NCBI GenBank assembly: GCA_036971475.1
Contig: JBAIZL010000005.1
Coordinates: 161,021,386-161,085,385 of the forward strand
Origin: Prosapia bicincta
Lineage: Eukaryota; Arthropoda; Insecta; Hemiptera; Cercopidae
DNA: 64,000 nucleotides
Direction of reading: 5' to 3'
Numbering within the stretch: the first letter of the stretch is position 1; each line of letters opens with the position of its first letter. The notes under the pieces are model-generated. The model did no database searches. It worked only from the letters and a program-made list of their open reading frames with translations, and was not told the DNA's origin. The position numbers were made by a program, and so were the translations under genes. Of the stretch, positions 24,101-33,990 are shown in pieces.

Positions 24101-24191
24101 TTAATAATAAATACACAAAAACCTCTTAACCACAAACTTTCTTTATTTTAGAAAGTTTGTGGCTAAGAGGTTTTTGTGTATTTATTATTAA
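24101..24191. repeat. 41-bp-arm hairpin
   Basis: Left arm 24101-24141 and right arm 24151-24191 are complementary with a single mismatch, leaving a 9-base loop. The arm contains AAAAACCTCTTAACCACAAA. The same motif, AAACCTCTTAACCACA, starts the foldback element at 42047-42250. Confidence 0.93.
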
Positions 24192-25248
24192 TGCTAGATT
24201 TCTTCAAGCCTATTTGATTATCTTTCATTTCTACATATGCCTATTGTGCATATTTACTCGTAAATAGAGTAAAGGTAAAAATACTGTTTAGCTTTCAATA
24301 AAGTGCATCTTTCATTTATAGATTTTGTTGACAAGTGTTGTTTTAGTGTTTCCTATTAAAAATGCGTTGTGGACTTGGATAAAGCTATGCAGCCCCCTCC
24401 CCCAATAGTAACGCTAAAAATAACTCTGGGGAAGTCTATGTAATATTACTTTTATACAGTACACTACTACTCTATAAGCTGGAAAACTGTCAGACGGAAA
24501 ATAATGCTGGTCCCAATAGATTCTGGCCTTAACAGGCTTTACTGTATAACTATAAGATAAGAATAATTTTCTACTACATCAAAAGTCCCAACTGTTAACA
24601 TTAAATGCCAATGCAAAAACAAATGCCCATTTTAATTTCTTTTTGAAAGATGACCATTTTAGGATAAATAAATATATTTAATTGTTCTTAAAGCTATTAA
24701 CATCAACCTGGTTTTTATTCTTCCTTAAATTACTTGTACTATGTTAGGAAAAAATGAAAATATCAGATGACTCACTCGGATCCCAATTTTCAACTTCTTC
24801 CTTTTTCCTCACTTATTCTACTGTGACTAGGCACCCATAAAAACTATATTTTAAATACCTGAATAGGAATAGCTTAGTACATTAAAGCCTTAATAGGAAG
24901 GTCTACAGCTTAGCTAAAGAACTTATTAAAAACCGAATCCTAAGAGTAGTACTTTTCTTACACATTTATCTCAAGAATAAAATACTTTCATAACTTAATT
25001 TCCAGTTAAAATAGTATTACATAGTAGATAACAATTGCAAAGTATATGCATAAACTCTTGGAAGTTATATAACACTACTTCAGTTATATGAATGTCAGAG
25101 TAAAGAAAAATGCATTTAAAGAATCTAATGCGAAACCAAATGCATAAGATTGGTTATCCTGCTAATACACCCTTCTATTAGGCTTTTTTAATCAAAAGGA
25201 ATCCTAAGTTCTGCCCTTAAAATTATTAAAACCTCTAAGGGCAGTTAT

Positions 25249-25264
25249 AGAACCCCTTATTTCT
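25249..25264. repeat. PLE target-site duplication, left
   Basis: AGAACCCCTTATTTCT here is repeated as AGAACCCTTATTTCT at 27551-27565 with a one-base indel, bracketing the Penelope-like element. Confidence 0.75.
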
Positions 25265-25266
25265 TA

Positions 25267-25470
25267 TTAATCACTTAAACAATAGTTTATGATTATCCGA
25301 ACTTTGAATTTAGTAAATTTGTTGAAATTTACTGAGACAGAACATTTTCGATCGCTATGTGCCGATCTTCATCAGTGTCTTCTGCTTGGAGATGTTGGGT
25401 CAAGCGGTGACAGTTTTAAAGGTAGGTTTTTCGATAGTATCAAAGAGTATGTGTGATTTGTATTGTGTTT
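25267..25470 (-). repeat. PLE left inverted terminal arm
   Basis: Reverse complement of 27312-27514 with few differences. It starts TTAATCACTTAAACAATAG and ends in the first codons of the frame (TATTGTGTTT). It carries a minus-strand hammerhead. Confidence 0.9.
25331..25385 (-). ncRNA. hammerhead ribozyme motif, PLE left arm
   Basis: Read on the minus strand: stem I AGACA, core CTGATGA (25369-25375), A, stem II GATCG-GCACATAG-CGATC (5 perfect pairs), GAA, minimal stem III AATGTT, C at the cleavage position (25340), then TGTCT closing stem I with five perfect pairs. All invariant hammerhead core bases are present. Type I hammerheads with a tiny stem III are known in PLE terminal repeats, and the short palindromic stem III suggests that cleavage works best in dimers. 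Confidence 0.85.
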
Positions 25471-27342
25471 GTTATCAAAAAAATTAATCAACTATTATGT
25501 AAAACAAAAAACACAACATATTCTCAACCTACACTAAATTTCTACCCCCGTACAGTTAACCTCACTAATACCAAATTCACACAACACGAAATGAATTTAA
25601 TAAACAAAGGCCTAAAATACAACCTACATTATAAACCAAATAACATAACAAACAAAAACATTATATTACAAACTGAAACAACCATACAAAAAACCGACAC
25701 CAAAGACCAAGACTCACTTCGACATGACATAAAAAACCTAACCAAACAGAAAAACATAACCAACAAAAACGTGAGCAATGAAATTAAAATCGCTGAAAAC
25801 ATAAAACAACAAGCCCAACAAAACAATATTACACTCACCACAGCAGACAAAGGCAACATTACAGTAATTATTAATAGAAACAGCCTAAATGATAAAATCA
25901 ATGATTATATAATAAATAATAATATAGTACAACTAGATACAGACCCAAACGAGAAATATCACAGAGCCATCAAACAACTAATTAATACATCTAAATACAT
26001 TATCAACAAAAACAAAAAATTCCACCTAAAACAGATCCACCCTAAAGTACCTACTCTCCGCGCTCTCCCCAAAATTCACAATCCCAAAGTCCCCATCCGA
26101 GCCATCATTAACTACCAGAATGCCCCTGCACATAAATTAGCAGAACACATGGACAAAATAATCAGACAATCCATAAACTTAAACACAGAAACACACATAA
26201 AAAACAGAACAAATCTCATAAATAAAATAAAAGACATAAACATACCAGACAATTCAACACTACTATCACTCGACATAACAAATATGTACTACACCAACAT
26301 ACCCATACCCGAAACGCTCAACATCCTAGAAACCCAATTAATACTGAACAACATACCTAAAACCCACGTTACCGAAATCATAAACATCCTTCAAATCATC
26401 ACCAAACAAAACTATTTCACCCACAACTCAAACTTCTATTCACAACCAGATGGCCTACCCATGGGAAATCCTATCAGTAGTGTCTTAAGCAAAATTTTTC
26501 TACAACACATAGAAAACACCAAAATACTCACAAACAATACACACGCACACAAAATTATTTACTGGCACAGATACGTCAATGATATTATAATACTATACAG
26601 AGGCAACTCCCGTCAATGCGAACAACTCCTCACCTACATTAATAAAATACACCCAAAACTCCACTTCACTTCAGAAATTGAAACCAACCGATCCCTAAAC
26701 TTCCTCGACCTAACCATAACAAAAAGCCACACACAAAAACACAGTTTCGACATTTACAGGAAACCCATAACGACAGACACACTTATCCACAACACCTCAA
26801 ATCACCCTATCCAACACAAACACGCAGCCTTCAGATCCATGCTCCATAGACTTAAAGAAGTCCCAATGACCACAGAAAACATAAACAAAGAACTAGACAC
26901 AATTAAATATTTAGTCATCACATTACCATTCATAAACAAAATAGCCCGCAAATTTCAAAAAACAGAATACAAAATAGCATACAAAACTAATAACAAGCTA
27001 CAATACAAAATACAACACAACACCAACAACAAGGATAAACTACAAGCACCAGGCGTATACAAACTGAACTACGACGAATGTAACAAGTTCTACATTGGAC
27101 AAACAGGTCGCAGCTTTAAACAAAGAGTCGAAGAACACAAACAGAACACCAACTCAACATTTTACAACCACATAAAAGATACAGGACACATATACACAGA
27201 CATTTACCAAAACCTAGAAATCCTACACATCAACAATAAACTACCACATCTCAACACACTAGAACAATATGAAATTTACAGACACACAAAGTACAAACTT
27301 ATTAAACGAACAAACACAATACAAATCACACATACTCTTTGA
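25453..27342 (+). CDS. Penelope-like reverse transcriptase with GIY-YIG endonuclease
   Basis: An open frame of 629 codons with no internal stop. The first codon of the open stretch is GTG and the first in-frame ATG is at 25591, so the true start is uncertain and the 5' end may be truncated into the arm. Motifs in order: ADKGN (about residue 136); ALPKIHNPKVPIRAI (about 205-219); motif A LSLDITNMYYTNIPI (about 274); motif B QPDGLPMGNPISSVLSKIF (about 335); motif C RYVNDIII (about 373), where the usual YVDD is YVND; LNFLDLTI; and FDIYRKPITTD. The endonuclease near residue 537 has PGVYKL, then FYIGQTGRSFKQRVEEHK, keeping the GIY-YIG tyrosines and the Arg. The first Cys of the usual C-x-x-C before YIG is Tyr (KLNYDEC). 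The N-terminal half is rich in Lys and Asn. It presumably copies its own RNA by target-primed reverse transcription, but the D-to-N change may have killed it. Confidence 0.93.
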   Translation: MICIVFVIKKINQLLCKTKNTTYSQPTLNFYPRTVNLTNTKFTQHEMNLINKGLKYNLHYKPNNITNKNIILQTETTIQKTDTKDQDSLRHDIKNLTKQKNITNKNVSNEIKIAENIKQQAQQNNITLTTADKGNITVIINRNSLNDKINDYIINNNIVQLDTDPNEKYHRAIKQLINTSKYIINKNKKFHLKQIHPKVPTLRALPKIHNPKVPIRAIINYQNAPAHKLAEHMDKIIRQSINLNTETHIKNRTNLINKIKDINIPDNSTLLSLDITNMYYTNIPIPETLNILETQLILNNIPKTHVTEIINILQIITKQNYFTHNSNFYSQPDGLPMGNPISSVLSKIFLQHIENTKILTNNTHAHKIIYWHRYVNDIIILYRGNSRQCEQLLTYINKIHPKLHFTSEIETNRSLNFLDLTITKSHTQKHSFDIYRKPITTDTLIHNTSNHPIQHKHAAFRSMLHRLKEVPMTTENINKELDTIKYLVITLPFINKIARKFQKTEYKIAYKTNNKLQYKIQHNTNNKDKLQAPGVYKLNYDECNKFYIGQTGRSFKQRVEEHKQNTNSTFYNHIKDTGHIYTDIYQNLEILHINNKLPHLNTLEQYEIYRHTKYKLIKRTNTIQITHTL

Positions 27343-27514
27343 TACTATCGAAAACCTACCTTTAAAACCGTCACCACTTGACCCAACATCTCCAAGCAGA
27401 AGACACTGATGAAGATCGGCACATAGCGATCGAAAATGTTCCGTCTCAGTAAGTTTTAACAAATTTACTAAATTCCAAGGTCGGATAGTCATAAACTATT
27501 GTTTAAGTGATTAA
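27312..27514 (+). repeat. PLE right inverted terminal arm
   Basis: It overlaps the end of the coding frame (stop at 27340-27342) and mirrors the left arm. A tail with GAACGTAATGGACTATAAAA follows it, which the left end lacks. Confidence 0.9.
27398..27450 (+). ncRNA. hammerhead ribozyme motif, PLE right arm
   Basis: Core CTGATGA at 27406-27412, stem II GATCG/CGATC at 27414-27418 and 27427-27431, GAAA at 27432-27435, stem III AATGTT, cleavage C at 27441. Stem I here is AGACA against CGTCT, so the pair next to the core is a C-A mismatch, unlike the left arm where it is T-A. The other core bases match the consensus. Confidence 0.8.
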
Positions 27515-30500
27515 TAAGATTCAACCGAACGTAATGGACTATAAAATTCAAGAACCCTTATTTCTGTTATTAATCAATCCATCTATTTAAAGAGAAAGTC
27601 CATGACAGACAACTATTACTTATAAATTTCTTCTAAATAAAATTTACTAATTTAGATTAGCTTCATGCAGAGCAATGAAAAAATGAGAATCTCACTCAGC
27701 CAAGCCAACAATTTGTGGTAAATCCTCTTTGACTAATAGAAATCCATTGCCAATAATTTCTTTTTGTGTATTGATAAAGCCGGTTATAATAATGATGAAT
27801 AAACAAACATCAACTGTGGTTAAATTTTTATTTATTTTTTAAATTAAAAAAAACCATCTTGACTCTAAGTTGACCTTTCTCTAACATTTTGTGTTTAAAA
27901 CAAATATTTAATCCAAGCTTGTATTATTATTATTATTTATAGTTACAATGGCTCAAAAATAAACTCAAATTTTGTCTTAAGGTCTATAGGCCTACATTTA
28001 CCTCAAGGTTATATTTCTTCTACTTAGTTCTTTTGTTTGATCATAACCCTTAGAATCTTTAATAACCTGATTCAGGAAGGAACATTGAACCAGTTTTAAG
28101 TAGTATGTTAACACTCACTAAGGTTTTCTTTAAAAATCTTAGGTAAATAAAGTTTACCCTGTAGGAAATGATTACATTTCTATCTGCTAATCTGGTGTAT
28201 AACTTTTTTAAACCTTCATTCATAAAGCTGAAGATCCACTAACAGAGTATAAAAGGCAATTCGGTCATAGAAATTTCCCACAATAGTAAATAAATTATTG
28301 AATCAGTATTAATCATAACTGGCCAATTAATTGTCTGTTGATTAATAAGGTAGTAAAATAAAATTGTCAACCATTCCAAATGACACATTTTAAGTTTTTT
28401 TTGCTTTTGTTTGTTTTATAATCCTGCAATTAAATTTTAAGCATATACATACAAGACTGAAATAAACTTATTTCACACCTCCTAACTGTTATGCTTTCAT
28501 ATTTTAGTTTTACCTTCTGCAATAAGATATTAACTTGGAAAATTAGCCTTGCTAGAACTCGGACAGTAAAGGTTGGTATTTTCCAATAAAACACACTATG
28601 TATCGTTAGTGAAAATAATGTATGGTTTAATTTATTGCCCAGTTTTCTCATTTATAACACATAACTGTCCAAGACAATCAGGCAAGAATACAATAATAAA
28701 TACAATAAAACTTATCTCTCTCACCTCTGGATAAACTCTTTTTGTACAACATTAGGGGAAGAGATCGTTGGTTTCTATTACACAAACACGGACCACAAAA
28801 ACATACAATTTGGACCGTTGTCAAACTTCATTCAAAAACATCAAACATTCCTAATTTATAAATATTAAGTTCTTTTATTACACCGAAGTTTGACTATTTT
28901 AAATTTTATTTTCCTGTAAAATACATGTGAAAACTACATTTTTGTGCTATCCCGTTCTAATGATATGGCAAAAAACAGATTTATATATTAAAGTCTTACC
29001 CATCTAGGTCCTACATATAGTCTGTACACAACAAAATAGAGGCAACATTTTTTTTCTACGAAAAAACAAAGAAAGTCAACATTTCATCACAAACATTAGG
29101 AATATACAAGACGTTACAAATATGTTTTATTTAGTTGCAAAAGGAACTTTTTACCGCTTCTTTGTAAAATAAAAGAAAGAACATTAACAATAATCAAAAT
29201 TATACTTATATAGTAACTTATCTTAGTTTTTATTATACTTATGATTTTTATTAGAGATTGTTAGAAAAATAAGTAAGCAGGAAATAGGTGTGTGTGTGCA
29301 ACATATTCTGTCACTTTTAAAACAGTCCAATAATATAACTTATGTACATCTAGTTTTAAAAATTTCATATTAGTTTGAATATTTTGACTGTACGTCCATG
29401 TTAAATATTTTATTATAATTTAGGAAATGTATTTTAAACTCAATTTTATAATACTCCTAGTGAGCTGTGAATAAAATTTACAAATCATACATTTCAAATC
29501 TGTTTTTTTTTAATCACTATTTCCTTCAGATGATATTAAATTCAGATCCAGTTTTTAAATGTTCCTATAACACTATTAAAAAAATGAACATTACACCAGT
29601 CTAGATAATGAATGACACTATACAAATGCAACTGTTTAATATTAATTTATCCTGACCATGTAAGCTTGTAGATTCCTTTTAAGAGACTTAATAATTAATT
29701 AAACAAAAATATAACAAACGACTTTTACTTTCATAGATGTAATTTCAAAGAAACTTATAATGATATTAAAAAATATTTCTAAAATTTACCAATATTAGCA
29801 TTAAACTGTTAGTTTAGAATAAATTAATTATTTATAAAAAAGTATTATACAAATAAAAATATGTTATGAAAAGTCATACAAATATTGAAAGACTTCAATG
29901 ATATAACAAAACTAGTTACAAATGTGTTTTCCAATAAAATATTAGCATTGAAAAATCATGAGCATTTTAATGGTAAAGAAAAATTGAAAAGATGGCTACA
30001 AACTTATGAAAAATCCAATTGCTTGTACATTACTAAACATAAAAACTTTGCTGCTACAACTTCAAGAAGCAAATTAAATGATATGTATAATAAAAAGGCT
30101 TGAAGGCAAACAAACATGTTTACTGATGGGATACAAAGCTGGATAAACAGTATGTGAACAAAATTGATAAAAATGATCCTTCGTTGAGAAGTAATATTTT
30201 AGTATTTAGAAATTAATTCTGAAACAATATTTTATCAATCAAACACAACTTAGATATTGTAATTTCTTGATATGATTTTCACCAAGTTTTTAAACTCACT
30301 ACAAAAATGTTGGTAAAAATTGTTCTATTTTTTTAAAAAAGACGCATATGTCCGATTCTTATGTGGATTTTAGAGTAAACATCTCTGAAGTTTATTCACG
30401 TTATAACTTGGTTAAACAAAAAAGATAAATTGACACAAGTTAAGAAAAGCATTCAAAAATGTAATTTAGAACAATTTGGGAACATCATATACATATACTC

Positions 30501-33204
30501 CACACTTTTAACTTCCAGTGAAATATAAAACTAAAAGGTAATAGTGGTATCTTTTTAATAGTTTAATACTTTTTAAAAAAATATTTTATAAATTATAAAA
30601 TTCAGGAATTTTAATAATTTTTAAGTATGTGAAAGTTATTGAAGTATAAAAGAACTAAAAATTAAGCAGTTAAAAAAAACAGTATCAAGCATCATAAGCT
30701 TCTAGTGTTATTAGTTTGCTATGTTCTCACTATTGATATGTTTTGGAAAATCATCAATCTGAGCTTTTCATACTCGGAGTTCTGGAGTATATAGAAAGTA
30801 TAAATGTATATGAAGTATAATATAAACATGCTTAACATTGTACACTAATTATCTAAGTGAAATATCTAAATGACTCAACTTGTTTGTTTCTTTAAAAAAA
30901 GAGACAAATGATCAAATCAAATTAAATACTAAGACGAAATTTATTTGCAAGACTAGTAGAATACTGTTATTTTTATGGCATATTATTTCAATTTAATATG
31001 AAATTTATTTGAAATAGCGTGCACTTTGTAGTTACATACATTTTTAAAGTTTTCTCTTCCACCACACAAATGTGTAAAAAGATGACGTTTTTGGAATGGG
31101 GAGACCTAAGAAAATTATTTTCTTAGGGACTGGTGGGATAATTAGTTAAGTTAGTTAAAGATAGATTAAATTTGTTGTAGAGTGAAATAATTATATCATA
31201 TCAAGTTGATAAAAAATAATTAGTGAATAAAAGTTCATATTAAAAACGTTTTTTACACATCTTATAATAAAAAAAATAATTTAGCTGAAACAAACTGTTC
31301 AAACAAATGTATTTGACATTCTTATTTTTTTAGTTACCTTTTATATAAAGAGAAAACACACTAAATACATATTTATAAAACACTGTGTGAATTGTCTTGT
31401 ATATTTAACAAATAAAATAAATAATAAACAAATTAGCCTTCTTTTCTATAATAAAAGTGCTTTGAACCTAAATATTTATACAGAACTATGGAGATCTAAT
31501 ACTCCTTTCTGTTATGAAATCCATTAAACACAGTAAATAATGTATTAATATTGATAACAACATTTATCAAATAATAAACTCAAAATATTGCTGTTATCAG
31601 GTTTTGTTTTGTTAAATGGATTTCATAAAAAAACTTAGTTTTCTAAATTAAGTGTATAAAACAAAATATTATAATTACAACACCAAAACTAACATTTTGA
31701 AACACTATCTGACAACACTTAATTTTCTACCAGAATACTATAAGCCTGGTTCAATTTTGTCTTTTTTCCACATCAATTATTTCTTTTGTAAAAATATCGT
31801 AAAATTATTAACAATAAATTACAATTGTAACATCTACAAGTCACACTATAAACTCTCACCGCATTGAGTATACGTAAATTGTTATGTGCACAGATTTTAA
31901 ATTAAAAAGTAGAAAAGTTACTGAAAGGAAGATTTTCTTTAAAAACAACAATTTATTTGAATCTGTATCATTCTTTTAGAGCTGTTGTAGTTCCGCAACA
32001 AGCCCTCAGCTATTGGCTTGCTGCCTTTTTAATGATATATATATATATATACTTATGCTCCTGTAATAATTTTTATCTTTATTGAATTAATTCAATCAAA
32101 AGTTTTTAATTTTTGTAAAATTAAATTTTGATTAAGGGTTTTGTTTGTTATGCATGAAAAAACATTTTGTCATCTTGAGATTTTTAATATACTTTCTTAA
32201 TAATTTAAATATTTCACTAAAAAAACCACTTACTTATTGATTTCTTAACAGGCAGGCAGGCATCTTATTAATTCAATGTGGTGAGCCACAACAAACTCCA
32301 ATAGCTATTCTGTGTACTTGTAGTATACACAATTAGCCAGCCTGTGGCTCAAACATGGCACTAGTTCAAAACATGTACATGTGATGAAAATTTCTATGAA
32401 ATTAAGTTAATGGCTTTTAATCAAGTAACTAAAATATTGAAATTAAAAATCTTTAAAATTGAGATTTGCATGGAGAAATTCCAAGTTACATAATGAGATC
32501 CTTTCTTTCTATTCAAATAGATTTTACAGTTAATCCTACAATTTTATGGAATTTATTACTGATTTAGGTAAGTTAGTGATTTAGGTACTGATGTTATTTT
32601 ATTGTGATTAGGTAGGTGACTAGTTTCTTATAGTCTAGAACTTTACTACTATTATATCAAGCTTAGTGATTTTAAAACTGCACTTGATATAAAAAGTGTA
32701 CTATAATAATATATACATGATTATATTAAAAGAAAACTTTATTGTATGACCGATGGTTGTAAGGGTTTTTTTCTGAACCTTTTTATAAATGGGTTTTTAG
32801 GGCTTGGGAGTTTATTGTACCAGATCATGAGTTCAAGTAAAAATTTTGTTCGGCATAAATTATTATGTTATCTTATTGATATGAAGTATCTTATGACTAT
32901 GAAGTATTGGAAAGACCTTTGCATAAAAAAGCATATTACATTATTTGTTAAAAGTATTTTGCTAAGATAGTTTGTATTGATATGGCTTCCATCAGATTGA
33001 AGAATCTTTAACAAGCTTTCTGGAGTGCAGGTTACATTAAGTTCTGAGTCAATATCAAGTATTAAAGGAGGATTGGCTAAGGCTAAAGAATTTGGAAGAA
33101 TTGTTATTTTTTGATTGATGAAACACTTATGGATATAATAACATGAACAAATTACTTTGTAAAATTGATAATACCAAGTTTCCTGAATTGTTATAATGTT
33201 TGAC

Positions 33205-33990
33205 AGAGACACCAAGACCGATTCTGTTTTCCAGGCAGAGGTGCTCGCGACAAACCATGTGCAAGGAAATATTAGGATCTGGCCAGAGGGGCAGTGCCAT
33301 GTGGATTTGCTCAGACAGTCATGCAGATCTGAAGGCTTTAGGTAATGGTAGTTCCAGCGCTAAGCTGGTGGCTGGGACTATAGCTTGTCTAGCAGAGCTG
33401 GGAAGTATAATTGGCTTCAAATAACCTGGATTCTAGGGCATTCAGGCTGGATAGGAAATGAGAGACCTTAGCAAATCAAGGGTGTATAACTCGAGAATCG
33501 TTGCTGAGGGCAGTGGCAATGCCGCTTCAGGATAGGCGCAAAAGGATCACGGTATGTATAAATAGGTTGTGCAGCGAAGAACGGAATGCGACTTTGGAGT
33601 GCAACAAATCCAAGATACTGTGGGAATATTCGAGAGACTTGTGGGGCAAAGAACTACTCTCCTTAAGTAGATCTCAACTCAGAGTTACTGTAGAGCTGGT
33701 TACAGGCCATGGGAATCTGAGGGGGTTCCAATACAAAATTGGAAGATCTAGGTTCTCTGTGTGGAAGAGGTGTGACGATGACTAAGAGGAAAGCCCAATC
33801 CAAGTGCTCTGCGAGTGCCTGTATTGGGAGCTACAAAAAGAAAGTGGATTGGCTGGCAGGTATGTACACCAGAGGATATCAGAAGATGTAGCATCAGGTG
33901 GGTACTTGGATTCTGCAAAGAGGCAGGCTTCCACTAAGCTAATCCTCTGTAGGAATGGGAAGAGAGTACAAAGGCTGTTGCTACATCGAT
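33205..33990 (+). pseudogene. LINE (I superfamily) RNase H and C-terminal relic
   Basis: In shifted frames: VFQAEVLA (RNase H Glu), EILGSGQRGSAMWICSDSHA (RNase H Asp in CSDS), LKALGNGSSSAKLV, then GHSGWIGNERP, the GHSGxxGNExAD block. After that come ELLSLSRSQLRV, TGHGNLRGFQYKIGRS and IQVLCECLYWELQKE. This order is the end of ORF2 in RNase-H-bearing LINEs such as I, R1 or LOA. The base composition is clearly more GC-rich than the flanks, so the insertion may be fairly young although frameshifted. The reverse transcriptase is missing. Confidence 0.85.

Larger units (their letters stand above)
21985..24544 (+). mobile_element. pogo/Tigger DNA transposon, nearly full length
   Basis: The left end GAGTAAAACCTGTCTTAGAC and the right end read inward CAGTAAAGCCTGTTAAGGCC are bounded by TA (21983-21984, 24545-24546). 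At about 2.56 kb it is the longest Tigger here. A transposase relic lies at 22603-23930. A perfect-looking 41-bp-arm hairpin is present near the 3' end (24101-24191). Confidence 0.85.
25265..27550 (+). mobile_element. Penelope-like retroelement (PLE), nearly intact
   Basis: About 2.3 kb with a single long open frame (25453-27342) that joins a Penelope-type reverse transcriptase to a C-terminal GIY-YIG endonuclease. It is bounded by about 204-bp inverted terminal arms (25267-25470 and 27312-27514), a 36-base tail after the right arm (CGAACGTAATGGACT inside it) and a 15-bp target duplication. Each arm holds a hammerhead ribozyme motif. The arms overlap both ends of the coding frame. It lies between Pink1 and nub and has no visible link to either. 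Confidence 0.93.

Noticed and set aside
28430..32970. Several 60-75-codon frames in AT-rich intergenic DNA
   Set aside because: Their composition is as expected for random AT-rich sequence and no motif or splice context supports them.
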